A stretch of DNA of 64,000 nucleotides. Source: Rozella allomycis CSF55 (lineage: Eukaryota; Rozellomycota). Under the pieces are notes generated by a model. That model was given only the letters and a program-made list of their open reading frames with translations, had not been told where the DNA came from and made no database searches. The DNA lies in NCBI GenBank assembly GCA_000442015.1, contig KE561167.1, positions 1-64,000 on the forward strand. Direction: 5' to 3'. Below are positions 20,344 to 32,252 of the stretch, piece after piece. A program made the translations under genes and the position numbers. Within the stretch, counting starts at the first letter, position 1, and each line of letters opens with the position of its first letter.

Positions 20344-22376
20344 ATGAAGGACGTTCGGATACAGTTTGGAAGTCCGGGTAATGTGAAAATAATAAAAATT
20401 GGGAATGAAGATAATATAGAAAATATCCTTATTGGTGCTTGTCAAAAATTTGAAGTGAATGAATTTGACAGATACTGTCTTAGGGACCATAATACACTGG
20501 AAGTAATTAATGATATGGTAATTAATTTAATATTGCGTAAATAAGAACATGGAAAAGATTTCTCAAGATACTATTTTGCTATTAGACTATTGCGACATAG
20601 TGTTAGCAGCTAAATCTGTAAAGGATTTGAAGGATAATCTGAATGATGCTCTGCAGACAAAAAAGATTATATTTCAGCTTCAAAAATATTTAAAATTGGA
20701 GAATTTTTCAATTGAGTTTTTGAAAATGAATGGGCTACAGATTTTAAAGAAGATTGCGTTAAACAATGGAGGGAATATATTGGCTTACACACTTTGCTGT
20801 TTCAGTAATTGCCTGAAATATTACAATGGCGAAATGTTTGAAGAAATTTTTGATGTTGATTTTATTAATTTTCTATTGAATTGTGTGTTTACCCCGACTT
20901 TGACGATATCCAGATGGGCTACAGCAACATTGATATGTATTGTTCAACAAGATGTATTCAACTTGGAGGTCATTTTAACTACAGGAGAGAGATTTAGTGA
21001 TTTGATAGACAAGTTAAACTCGTCTGATCTGCAAACGCAGTTGTTTACTTTGCAATTGTTAAATTCAGTCTATAAACGCATTCTTAAAGATGAAAGAGTC
21101 ATAAATGGTGAATTGGAAATATTTTATGGATCTAAAATCCGGGATACATTAATCAAATTCTCATTCATAGATGAGATCAGTGATGAAATTGTCAAGTTTC
21201 AATCACTGTTTGTTCAGAATTGTTATTTCAAAAGGAATTCTCTTGTTCAAGATTATCGAAGATATTTAGAAAGATTTAGTTTGCAAGATGATTTAACTGA
21301 AATGGTGATTTCCGCTATTCAAGGTCAAACTTGCAATGTTTTGAATTTATCCAATTTGGCTCACTTTGTTAAAAACAATTCCGATAGATTTTTAAAGGTA
21401 TTTCGACATTAATTTCTGTATTAAAGATGGCTGACTTGAATTTCTCATTCTGTTATTGTAGTTTTGAAATAACAGAGTTCTTGTCATATATTTGGCATTT
21501 CGATTCGAAAGTTATTTCAAATAACCGAATCGACCCACCGTTGCTTTGTTTAGAGCGAGTTCATGATACTCTTTTAACCACGGTATTTCGAATTTGGCGG
21601 GAAGAAAGAGCGAACGTTAAGATTGAATTCTTAATAGATTGCCATAAAGTTTACTTTAAAAATCTATTGGAAAAAGAAGAATTCACATGGATTGATCAAT
21701 TTGAAACCTTTGCAAACTCTTTAACTTTCAATGAAGCTAAAGAATTCTATGAATTACATAAACTGGATGGTTTAATGAACTCAAGCAACATAAAGTAAAT
21801 CACATAATTCATTTTCAACTGAGGAAACTGAAAACAAATCTTTTGGAACGCAATACAGAATTTATTAAAAGGCAAAGAATTCAATGTTTGACCAAAGGTG
21901 AATTCTTTCTAATTTCAAGTAAAGAATTAAAGCTTCAAAAAGCTAAAATGTTTATTCGTCTATCTTCCAGTCAAAAATATTTGGCGTTCTCCATAGAAGA
22001 GACGAGTGAATCTGTCAGCAATAAATTGGATTTAAATTCAATCTCAAATATCAAATGGAAAAAAGAAAATTCATTTTTTCACATTTTTTTACATTCACAA
22101 GAAAATGTTGTAGCAGATTTAGCAATAGAATCAGAAACTTCTTTCAATGAATGGTTAGATGGTTTGTCATTTTTGATCTTGGACAAATGCCAAACAGAAG
22201 AAACATTGGCATTGATAAATAATCTAAGTAATCTTGAGTTGGAAGCTAGAGTTTTCAATATTGATGAAAATGAATCTTTGGAAAGAAATAGATTCAATTA
22301 TTCAGATATTTCACTTCCAAGCGATTGCGAGTTTAAATTATCAGATAATCAAATAAAAGATATTTTTTACGCATGA
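20344..22376 (+). CDS. ELMO-type protein (engulfment and cell motility, CED-12 family)
   Basis: ELMO proteins partner with DOCK exchange factors to activate Rac in phagocytosis and motility. Three introns (28, 29 and 29 nt) give 648 residues. The N-terminus is a ubiquitin-like Ras-binding domain (VRIQFGSPGNVKIIKIG). Residues from about 80 to 430 are helical armadillo/ELMO type, with FLSYIWHFDSK, LERVHDTLLTTVFRIWREE. The C-terminal part resembles the ELMO PH region: LLERNTEFIKRQRIQCLTKGEFFLIS, FNEWLDGLSFLI, NNLSNLELEARVF. The C-terminal polyproline seen in animal ELMO is absent. Overall order and length match ELMO; the assignment is by pattern and moderately sure. Confidence 0.65.
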
Positions 22377-22461
22377 TCATTAAATATTAAAGTTTTCTTT
22401 TGATGTATTCACTGAGAGTCTGAGACATTACCATTAAACTAAAAATTGTGTTCTTAATGTT

Positions 22462-23357
22462 TTATTTAATGAGTGCCTCGAAAGACTTGAATAGTTCTGG
22501 ATGTGAATTGCCTATCAATTCATGAACAAGTCCAAGCGTTGTGTGCTTTGATTGCTCTCTGTTATTGTACGCCTTTACCGAGTATAACAGCTTCGTAAAC
22601 TAAAAAACAACAGAAATTAGAATCTACTTTATCGTAAGGTAACATCGACCTCGCCGCCTTGAAGAATTCTCTTCCATCGATTGCAGGTGGGGTAGTTTGA
22701 ATTGGCACTGCATTGTGAGGGGATATCGTTGTCTGGGGCTTATAGTTGGTCGAATTTTTTGTCTGGTATATCGGGTTACTTTGATTAATTGATTTTATAT
22801 TTACGGCGAGGGTAGATCAAAGTAGCTAGACGCCGCCTGCGTCTGGGAGCCAAGATTTTTCGTGGGAGCTGAAGAAGTTTGCGAATCTATCTAATTTGCT
22901 GAAATTAAATTTACATGTCGAATAACTATTGCCATAGTTATCTTTTTCCTGGTTCACCTTCCCAACCTTTTCTTGATACCATTTCGTCTATATATTCCAA
23001 ATTCTATCAATTGTTACCCTATTCTTCGCTTCATAAATATCTTCTTCATCCAAGGTCTCAACAATCATTTGCCTAAATGTTGTAAGTTTGGAAAGACCTT
23101 TAGCCAGATCTTCATTCTTTTGATGACTTCTAGTCAATTCATTTTCCAAATGCATGACCATCCTCTGAAGCTCTATAATTATGCATCTTTTAATATACCC
23201 TCAATTCTAGAATCCTTTTTCACCAATTCTTCTTGTAATTGTTTCAATTCTTGGTCTTGTAAAGATAACTGTAACAATTGAACAATATAATTACACCTTG
23301 GCGAAAAGTTTTTCTAATTTCTTCAAATTGATTCTCTAGCTTGGATTCTAGAGACAT
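22462..23357 (-). CDS. Conserved coiled-coil protein, At4g15545-like
   Basis: Six introns of 26-30 nt give 243 residues. The N-terminal 100 residues are coiled coil (LSLQDQELKQLQEELVKKDSRIEELQRMVMHLENEL). A Ser/Thr/Gln-rich linker follows. The C-terminal segment PAIDGREFFKAARSMLPYDKFTKLLYSVKAYNN...ELFKSFEALIK matches the DGREFFRQARSRLSYEQF block of the plant At4g15545 family, whose biochemical role is not known to me. Start at 23357 and stop at 22462. The gene is divergent from the dehydrogenase fusion at 23405, with only 47 nt between the start codons. Confidence 0.6.
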
Positions 23358-23404
23358 TTCTCTCCTTAACTACCTCACGTAAACATTGATCAAGCCACGT
23401 TCAA

Positions 23405-24961
23405 ATGAAAGTGCAGGATATTTTATCATCTTACGAAGCCTTTCGAACATTAAAACCAGATCAAATTAACACCATTGCTTCATTGTTTAAGCCATTCAAA
23501 ATATCCAAAGGCCAAACATTGGCTAAACACGGAGAGCGCCATTCAAGCGTTTACATGTTGTTCTCGGGAAATGTTAGCGTCTATTCACATCATGGAAGTG
23601 ACCAACATAAAATCAATGACATCAAAGCGCCATGCTTGGTTGGATTTACATGTTTATTCATAACAAATGCAATCGCAACCGCTACCCTCATAGCTGACTA
23701 CGATTCTGATGGATTCATTGCCGACAGATCTGCTTTTGAAACTCTAGTTATTCAAGATCCTGAATTAAGTGCTTGTATGCTGAAGTACATGGCATTGGAG
23801 ATCAGATCTTGGAGAGTACAAGATGCCGCCACATTGTCCTCCCAAAAGAAATCCAAAATTGTTGTATTCGATTCCAAACCATATGATATATTGTATTTTA
23901 ACAAACATGCAGAGAATTACAACGATTTAGGTCTTGAACTTGACTTTGTGGAATCTAGACTTTCAGAAAAGACTGTGTCTCTTGCACAAGGTGCAACTGT
24001 AATATATATTAATACTAATGAAATAGGTGGTTTCTGTATTTGTTAATGACACAGTGAATGCCCAGGTGGTACAAATGCTGACTGGTTATGGTGTTAAATT
24101 GATAGCACTTAGATGTGCAGGCTTTAATAATGTTGACTTGAATGCATGCGACATGTTAGGCATGTCTGTAGCGCGAGTTCCTGCATACAGTCCTTACGCA
24201 GTAGCAGAACATGCACTTGCGCTCATGCTCTCACTTAACAGAAAGACTCATCATGCGTATACAAGAACCAGAAACGGTGATTTCACTTTATCAAATTCTC
24301 TTATTGGATTTGACATGCATGGAAGAACAGTTGGTGTAATCGGCACTGGTAATTCATTCAATATTAAAACAGAGGTAAAATTGGAAAAATATTAGTCAAC
24401 ATCTTAATTGGACTGGGATGCAATGTTTTATGTTACGATGTGTATCGTGATGAAGAGTTATGTCATAAGCAGAACGTGCGATATGTGGATACTGTTGATG
24501 AAATATATACATCTTGTGATGTAATATCGCTTCACTCACCTTTACTCCCTGACACAAAACATATGATAAATGATGATGCAATCTCCAAAATGAAAAAAGG
24601 TGTCATGCTAATCAATACCTCGCGGGGAGGCCTTATCGATACCATGGCTTTAATCCGCGGCCTTAAAAGTGGTATGGTTGGATCTGCAGGTTTAGATGTT
24701 TATGAAGGCGAAGAAGAATATTTCTTCAGAAATTGGAGCGATCATGTTATTAATGACGATTTACTTGCCCGCTTAATGACCTTCAACAACGTTCTTGTCA
24801 CAAGCCATCAGGTAAAATTCAGATAAAAAATTTGAAAGGCCTTTTTTACTAAAGAAGCATTGGATGCCATTTCATCAACAACATACCTGAATGTTGAAGA
24901 ATTTGTTAAAGGGGGCAAAAAGATGAAGCAACTTACTAATACCGTCAATAAAAGTGCTTAG
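23405..24961 (+). CDS. Cyclic-nucleotide-binding-like domain fused to D-2-hydroxyacid dehydrogenase
   Basis: Three introns (28, 26 and 27 nt) give 491 residues. Residues 1 to about 140 resemble a cNMP-binding beta roll ([43 protein letters not shown]). The phosphate-binding cassette, normally GE...R(T/S)A, reads [15 protein letters not shown], lacking the Glu and Arg, so nucleotide binding is doubtful. Residues from about 155 on form a D-lactate dehydrogenase-type enzyme: [36 protein letters not shown] (NAD site), [20 protein letters not shown] and the active-site SHQAFFTKEA with its His. Likely an NAD-dependent 2-ketoacid reductase. The fusion is unusual. Confidence 0.85.
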
Positions 24962-25516
24962 TCCATCAACAATCAATTTATCTGGTTTTATTTTGTTTTT
25001 GATATTGGAAAAGTCGTCTGACTTATTAGCCCTTTGTGGGGGCAAGTCAATTATACCAAATTCCTTGGCATAGTATGCATGTTTATGTATATTGTATTGC
25101 ATAATGGCCCAAGCAATTCTCATGGTAGCATGATGTAGTAAAGAATAAAATTGACTAACAGGTGTACTAACTTAAGAATCAGGAATACTCCACAACATTG
25201 CAACTTTCACAATGAAATTCTTCTGGAATTGAAGGCAAAATACCAGAATGTCAATTGCCTACATTTAATGGATCGAATTTAAGCTGATGAGTGATGCTCA
25301 GTCATATTGCAAAGTACGAGAGTTTGTGGAATCTAATTAGCAATATATTTTATGTCCAATAGACTGGAGGATATTCAGGATAGAATTTTTTATTATCCTG
25401 AAAAGTGAAAAACTGAGAAATAAAAATACACACTTTTAGTTTTGTTCTAGCGAAAACAATTACAAAAATGTAGCGGTGTTTTTATGATTGACTAACTCAA
25501 GCAACTGTTAATTTAT
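24962..25516. other. Gene-poor stretch with a possible small minus-strand gene
   Basis: On the minus strand, a reading from about 25240 to 24875 gives SIPEEFHCESCNVVD, a 22-nt putative intron, then TPVSQFYSLLHHATMRIAWAIMQYNIHKHAYYAKEFG and more. It looks protein-like but matches no family I know, and its upstream exons contain stops. Its 3' end would overlap the dehydrogenase gene by about 90 nt. I do not claim it as a gene. Confidence 0.25.
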
Positions 25517-25916
25517 TTAATAGTAGTAATAATATTTCTTATAATGTCCGTGGCCGCGATGTCCATGATTGCGGTGGCCATGATGATTTCCGTGATGGCC
25601 TTTATGTCCGTGGCCATGTCCATGGCCTTTGCCATGCCCGTAACCATAGCCGTAGTCTTCATACGAGTCATAATAATCATTCTTTCCATCAGAGTATTTG
25701 TCGGAGTAGTAATCATCATAAGAGTCATCATCCCCACGCTTTCCGAAATGACCACGTTTATGATGTCTACCACCATATCCATATCCATTACTAATCATTA
25801 TCATTATATATATCATACTAATCATATGGGGAATAATCATCAGAATATTTGTCGTATCCGTAGGCCAATGTGGCAGGAGACAATGCAGACAAGAGAGCCA
25901 AGATTGTGAACTTCAT
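25517..25916 (-). CDS. Secreted Gly/His/Tyr/Asp-rich protein with dibasic sites
   Basis: The start at 25916 gives a clean signal peptide (KFTILALLSALSPATLA). A 28-nt intron near 25800 joins DDYSPYDY to NGYGYGGRHHKR. The mature protein of about 100 residues has acidic Tyr-rich parts (DDDSYDDYYSDKYSDGKNDYYDSY), a Gly-His-Lys repeat (GHGKGHGHGHGH, HHGHRNHGHRGHGH) and ends KKYYYYY. Two Lys-Arg sites (HHKR and FGKR) would suit kexin processing. His-rich repeats suggest metal binding or a wall or adhesive role; both are inference. It matches no named family. Confidence 0.7.
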
Positions 25917-26170
25917 TATAGTTAGTGCACAAACAGTGGTATTTTATAGTTTTTTGGCATTAAGGTGACAAATTATTATCTGATCTTGATTTAGGGATTA
26001 CCAATCCCCAACAAACTTGTCACCGGCGAGAAAGATGATGTTTTTAGGTCTCTTAATTATCGACTCGCACCTGCTTTAACAATAATATAAAAGGAGGGGC
26101 TAAAAAATGAACACTAGATATTATTGGTCGGTAAATCCTTTTATTTATAATGCCGGAGAGTGAGCCTTGT

Positions 26171-28455
26171 TTAAAATGCAGCAAATTCTGAAGCCGGATT
26201 TATCTTTTGACGCATGACTCTTCCACGTTTCTTGGCTGCTTCTGCTTCCTCCTTTCTCTTTGCTGCTCCTGAGAGATATTTCTTTGACTCTATAGGTTTT
26301 TCTTTCAATCCAAATGACTTGGCAACGTGACCTAAATGCAAATTCTTGACATGAAAATAAGCCTTTTCAGATTGAGGATGAGTGGAATAGGCCTTTAAAT
26401 AGGACATTAAAGCAGTTCGAGCCATTTTCACCATCTAATTAAAGAAAAAAGATTTAAAATTACTTTTTCTTCAACGAATTGTTCGTATTGATATTGAAGT
26501 TTTATTTGAGCATTTTCATCGCCGATTCTGGAGAGCAAAACGTCGCATTCTTCAGAAATAAATTCCATTCCCATTTCTTTTAATACTTCAACATATCCAA
26601 TTTCACTTGGCTGCATGAAAAGAACCGCTTCACCTCGATTGTTAAGTCTGGCAGTTCGTCCGATTCTATGAACGAAATCTTTCACATCACAAGGAGCATC
26701 GAATTGCACAATCATGTTCACTAAAGTGGATGCGTTCCAATCCAATCCACGAGCAGCAACGTCTGTACAAAACAATATCCCGTTCTGGGATTTGGAATAC
26801 TCTTTGAAAATATTCGAACGATCAATTTGTTCCATTGACCCATGAAGTCTAAATATAGGAAAATTTGATAAAATAGCGCTAGTGCTCTTGGCAGCAGTAA
26901 GTTTCCCATCTTCTAACTGTTCTTCATCTTCACTGTCTGATTCATCATCGCTTTCTGCGTCCTTTAATGATTCACGTTTGAAGAATGTGAGTAAAGTATG
27001 ATAAAATTCTACTGAATCTTTGCAAGCCAGAAAAACAATTGCCTTGAATGGTTCTTTGTTATGAATCATGTTAAGCTTAATATGTTTTTCTAATAAAGAA
27101 TATAAAGCTAGAAATCTTAATTTTGTAGGAACAACGACACATTTTTGAATTAAATTTGATGGAATGACTATTTTCCCTTCTTCTTGCAATTGACCATGTA
27201 TTGTGACTGGATTCTTCAATGTTTCCCCCGCTAAACTTGAAACCTTCTCTGGAAGAGTTGCACTACACAAAATGACTTGAAATGTCTTTTCACTCTTATT
27301 CTTCAGTAGTTCCAAAATTTCTTTAACTTTCTTCTCAAATCCCATATCCATCAATCGATCAGTTTCGTCTAAAATCAATGTCTGTATAAACTTGGAATCA
27401 AAACTAGAAGTAGTTTGCAAATGATCTAATAATCGTCCAGGAGTAGCAACAAGGATGTGGATTCCTTTTCTCAATCTTGCCTTTTCAGACTTCCTTTTAT
27501 CCCCACCAACAATAACACCTGGCACTAGAGTCACTCTACACTCATCAGACACTTGCAGCGGACCTGAAAGCAATTTCTCTAACACACTATAAATTTGCTG
27601 CGCTAATTCTCTAGTAGGCGTCAAAACAATGGCCAGGGTCCCAAGATCTCTAATATTCGTGTTTTGAACCTTCAAAGATTCCGCTAGGAGAAGACACCTC
27701 TGTATCACAGGTAGTAGAAATGCAAGAGTCTTGCCAGAACCAGTCATTGATTGCATACACAAATCACGCTCAGGTTGTTCCAATAAACACCCAATAGTTT
27801 TGGATTGAATAATAGTTGGTTTTGATATACTGTTTTTATCCAGTTTTTCTATAACTGAGGGCAATAACCCAAGCCCTTCAAAACTCAATTCTTCATTACC
27901 GAAAATATCTTGAGAGTATTCTTGTGATTTACGCTCTGTAGTAATTAATTCAATTCTATCTATAGTTTTTTCTTGTGGGACTTGTTTGGTTGACAATTTT
28001 GAATTTCCAGTCGCTGGTCTCTTTGCCCTCTTGATTTGTAATTCTGGTTCAGATATGTCGTCTTCATTGTCTCCAGTTTTTTCCAACTTTCTCTTGACTG
28101 GTTTTGAGCCTTTTGATTTGTTTTTTAACTTTAAAAGTAATTCCTTGGTTGATGTTGACGGCGACTTCATTTTATCAATTAATACAATATCTTTATTTGA
28201 CACTTTCGAAGGCTCTGTATTTTTTATTGTAGCCATATCACTTGGATTATTTTTCTTTAACTGTTCCGCTTTATCCTTTTGTAGATTCTCTAAAAAGTTC
28301 TGTCTGTCGGATTTTTCTTTCGCATATGTTCTCTTGGACTTCTTTTTTCTATTAGCTTCTACTCTTTGTTTCCATGTAACTTTTTTCTTCTTCTTTACGC
28401 TGTCATCTTGGACAATATTTAACAAAAAACTCATTAAGATTTTTGTTGCAGCCAA
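26171..28455 (-). CDS. DBP7: DEAD-box RNA helicase Dbp7/DDX31 (ribosome biogenesis)
   Basis: Nucleolar RNA helicase for 60S subunit assembly, 751 residues after one 29-nt intron near 26440. The N-terminus is lysine-rich. The helicase core has the F-motif region LSFEGLGLLPSVIEKL, Q motif KPTIIQS, Walker A SMTGSGKT, PTRELAQQ, motif II DETD (not DEAD), SAT, then FRLHGSM, ATDVAARGLD-like FCTDVAARGLDW and HRIGRTAR. The acidic insert (DAESDDESDSEDEEQ) between motifs and the C-terminal HLGHVAKSFGLKEKP extension are typical of Dbp7/DDX31. The start may instead be the Met at 28434 (MSFLLNIVQDD). Confidence 0.9.
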
Positions 28456-28731
28456 GCCACAGTTGTGTATTCACTTTGTAAAGTCACATCGTGTTTTCAT
28501 CATGCACAAAAAACTACAACAACTTCTGTTACAAAAACTATAGACCGTTCATTTTTTAAAATAAACTCACACCCTGCCTTTTTTGTTGAACACGTTTATC
28601 GCAATCTCCAAAACTGGTAAAATTATCAATCACATTGTTTGTAAAATATTTCATCCTTCAAGTCAAATTATGCACAGGAATATGGAAAAAGGTGCCTATA
28701 AACATTTTTATACCCTGGTCGAACTTCACAC

Positions 28732-29707
28732 ATGACCGAATCAGCTGGCCTGTTTCCTTCTACAAATTCCCTTCGCCGCCACAGTTATGCCGCGCATACC
28801 CCATACACGAATGTGCGAAGCCATAGTCTCAGCGAAATAGACGGTCAGGACCGTAAAAAGCGAAGTCGCACTACCCCTGAGCAATTAAAGGCTTTGAACG
28901 AGGCCTTTTATGCAAACCCCATGCCCACTGCAGCGATGAGAAATATTCTTGCAGATAAGCTAAACATGCTTCCGCGCTCGGTACAAATATGGTAGTCTTT
29001 ATGTTAGTTTTTGTTGTGATAGGTTCCAGAATAGAAGGGCAAAGGAGAAACACGATAGAAAGCGGAAAAAGTATGATGAGGTAGCAGAAGCTCATAAACT
29101 AAGGTCTAATGGTCATTTGACAGATTACATGCCGTCATCTTCACTATCATCATATGGATTCAATGACCAACAGTTGAACCACATGCTGCCTCCAACCACT
29201 CCTAAAAAGGCCCATCCATCGATAGATTTTGGTATTAACAAGTTTTACAATTCGTCAGGCGGTGAGTATGGATTTACATATGCAAATCCAGAATGGCGCC
29301 AAATTGATCCACAGATGATTACTTCGACAAATAGCTCAATACATGCAGATATGCCTCAACAACTAGTCTATGCCGATGAAAGCACGTATCAATCGCCATA
29401 TACTCAAGATTATATTTTTGGTTACGACCCTTCTCCAGTTTTGCAAATGTCCGCCACTGAGGATTCATTTAATTTTGATTCATTAGGTTTGAATAATTCA
29501 AGCAGTTATTTTGATCCAAAGTTTCGCCGTTGCTTTTCACTTCCAGATATAATGCACTCTATGCCCCAGACCCAAGTAGAAAAATATTTTGATAATGAGT
29601 AGGTTGATTATTTGCAGCAAATGAAGCCTAGCGAAATGACTCTGGAAGAACTTGAGCTGGAAGACAATATAATGAAAGAATTTATTGTCGATGAAGAACT
29701 TTTGTAA
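28732..29707 (+). CDS. Homeodomain transcription factor
   Basis: A homeobox lies at about residues 43-102: RKKRSRTTPEQLKALNEAFYANPMPTAAMRNILADKLNMLPRSVQIWFQNRRAKEKHDRKRKK, with a 31-nt intron splitting the W of WFQNRR. The rest is Ser/Tyr/Gln-rich without other domains. After EKYFDN the frame meets a TAG at 29600-29602. A 33-nt GT-AG intron would bypass it and add an acidic tail EMTLEELELEDNIMKEFIVDEELL ending at 29707. Both forms keep phase, so the end is uncertain. The gene is divergent from Dbp7 with a 276-nt shared upstream region. Confidence 0.85.
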
Positions 29708-29838
29708 ACCGATTATTTCAGTTTTAATAAATTTTATTAATTTTTGAATGCGCTTTGAGATTTGAAATGCTAATTGATTCATAGTGCATTAATAACGCCC
29801 TTGACGATTTGAGCGGGAGGGTTAAGTAAATTTCAAGA

Positions 29839-32142
29839 ATGGACGAAGATGATTTGTTTGAGCTAGAACAAGAGATTATGAAAGAAGAAGAATCTAAATC
29901 CAGGACAAGTAAAATATATTTGAACTTTTTACCAGAACGCCTGTACACATCTCTGATGGAAATGGATAGTAAATTGTTTCTGAAATATTGATAGAAATAA
30001 AGCTATATACAAGCTCATCACCAAGACAGATATCAAAGAAATATAAATCATTCCAAGGCACGCCAATTCCCGAGTATGAAGACGAGAATCTAGAGTTGGG
30101 CACTTTTGTAACCATGAAAATGGGCAATGGACATTCCATGAAGATTAAAAAACGCGATTCTATACCATGGATTGCAAAAACAGTAAAGCAATAGGATGTG
30201 TATTATAGAAAACCAATGCGGACTGTAACAAAGTTGTGGAGACTATATCAAACTTGGCCGAGTATTCCACGAGGGCACTGAATGATGATTTTGAGGATCT
30301 GAGAATGCTTGAGCATGGGGATTTGTGGGTAGATAGATACAAACCTAAGGACTTTGGCAAGCTGTTGACGGATGATGTGATTAAGACTGATGTATTAAGA
30401 TGGGTTGGGAAATGGCGCCATGTGGTCTTTGGGACTGATAAAAAGGAAGCAGTAAGTTGAAATAATTTAAGAGAAAGGAAAAAGCGTATAAAAATCTGGA
30501 ATGGAAGATGATGATGATTCATGGACCGCCTGGACTAGGAAAGACAACGATGGCGCATACGATTGCGCGAACGGCTGGGTATTCGGTGGTTGAAATCAAT
30601 GCGAGGTAATTTTAATTTTATGAGGAGAAGAGTGATGATCGATCCGGAGAAAAGGTGAAGGATTTGATTAAAAGAGCATTGGAAGTTAAGCAGAATATTA
30701 AAGAAGGGAAACCAAACTTGATAATTGTTGATGAAATAGATGGAGCTTTGGCTGGGGATAATGTAAATAGATGAAAAATTAGATTACCAGGGATTAATTA
30801 GTTATTTGTGTAAAATAAAGAATAAGAGACCAATAATTTGTATTTGCAATGACGCATATTCATCAGTGCTAAAGAATTTAAAGCAAAGATGTTTATTGGT
30901 TGGGATATCGAAGCCGAGTGTTTCATTCTTAGCAAAGAGATTGAAAGAAATTTGTGAGCGTGAAAAACTTCTAGTTGACATGCGATGTCTATCTGCGTTG
31001 TGTGAAATTACTAATTGTGATATCCGCTCGTGTCTTTTCACTTTGCAATTCTTTCATAGAAAATTGAAGCAAGGACAGCCATTAACACTTCAAATGTTGA
31101 TTGAAAGTAGCATCGGAATGAAAGATCAACATTTGGGTTATTTTTCAGAGTTGAATGAAATTTTATTTGTTTCTGATATAAAACAACAAAGAGTTAAACA
31201 AGAAAAGTCAAAAATTAAAAGTGTTGTTGATAAAATTGATTTTGGAAATTTCGAAAAACTTTTTCAAGGTAAAAATGATTTGAATCGTTTAAAGGATGTT
31301 TTGAAAATTATTTGAATTTAAAGTTTCATGATGATAATAAATTTTCTAAATTAATTTCATTGCATGATTGGATTTTGTTTTATGATAGAATCCAGAAGAA
31401 TATGAATTGTAACCAATACGCTGTTTACTCATTGGCGTCATTTCATTTAACAGTAGCTAATAGAAATGTAAATAATTATTATTTAATTTATCCAAAATCT
31501 GATTATGAAGTAAGTTAAACTTTCTTGTCATCAATAGGCCAATTTGTTAAAGAAACAAAATAGAGATCTAATAACAAGATTCATGACTAATTCACCATTT
31601 CTGAAAAGTTCAAATACAATTGAAAGAATCAGAATTGAATTGATTTCAAAGTTTTTAAGAATTATCGATCCAAATGTTTTATCTGTAAGTTTATTTCATT
31701 CCATTGAAAAGGTGAATCCGCAAATCTTGAAATCTAAAGATAAACAAAAATTAGAAAGAATTATTGATTTAATGGTTTTCTATAAATTAGATTACATTGA
31801 AGCAAGCCAAAATGAATACAAATTATCAACTAATATATCAAGCACACTATTAACACCTTTAAACGTTAAAAAACATTCTTATGCTATTCTTCAATACATT
31901 CATTCGCACATTTCTAATGGTTCAATATCAAAAACTGACTTGAAATCAAAAAAGCAACCTCTTCAGTCAAAGCTAGTAAAAATTTATCTTTTAATTCATA
32001 GAATTATTTTTCTTCTGCTCAGAATATTCCTAAACAGGAAACCAAAAAGATAAAGCAAGAATCATTTCCATTCTTTTATAAATACAATGAGGGCTTCAGT
32101 AACGCCGTCAGAAAATCAATTAAAATAAAAGATCTCATTTAA
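29839..32142 (+). CDS. CTF18: Ctf18, large subunit of the alternative replication factor C clamp loader
   Basis: Clamp loader AAA+ ATPase for PCNA in sister chromatid cohesion and replication checkpoint. Nine introns of 26-28 nt remove every stop and give 687 residues. Landmarks in order: LWVDRYKPKDFGKLLTDDVIKTDVLRWV, Walker A HGPPGLGKTTMA, INASDDRS, Walker B LIIVDEIDGA, PIICICNDAY, LCEITNCDIRSCLFTLQF and the Ctf18-specific C-terminus FYKYNEGFSNAVRKSIKIKDLI, which in yeast binds Ctf8 and Dcc1. It is the densest intron gene of the window. Confidence 0.88.
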
Positions 32143-32252
32143 ACATCATTAATTTTATATTTGATCTGATAATAAATGTCATCTAATCGTTTTCAACAAT
32201 TGACCTGAAATTTTTTAGTTGAATCAGATATTCGCTTTACCAAATTTCAGAA

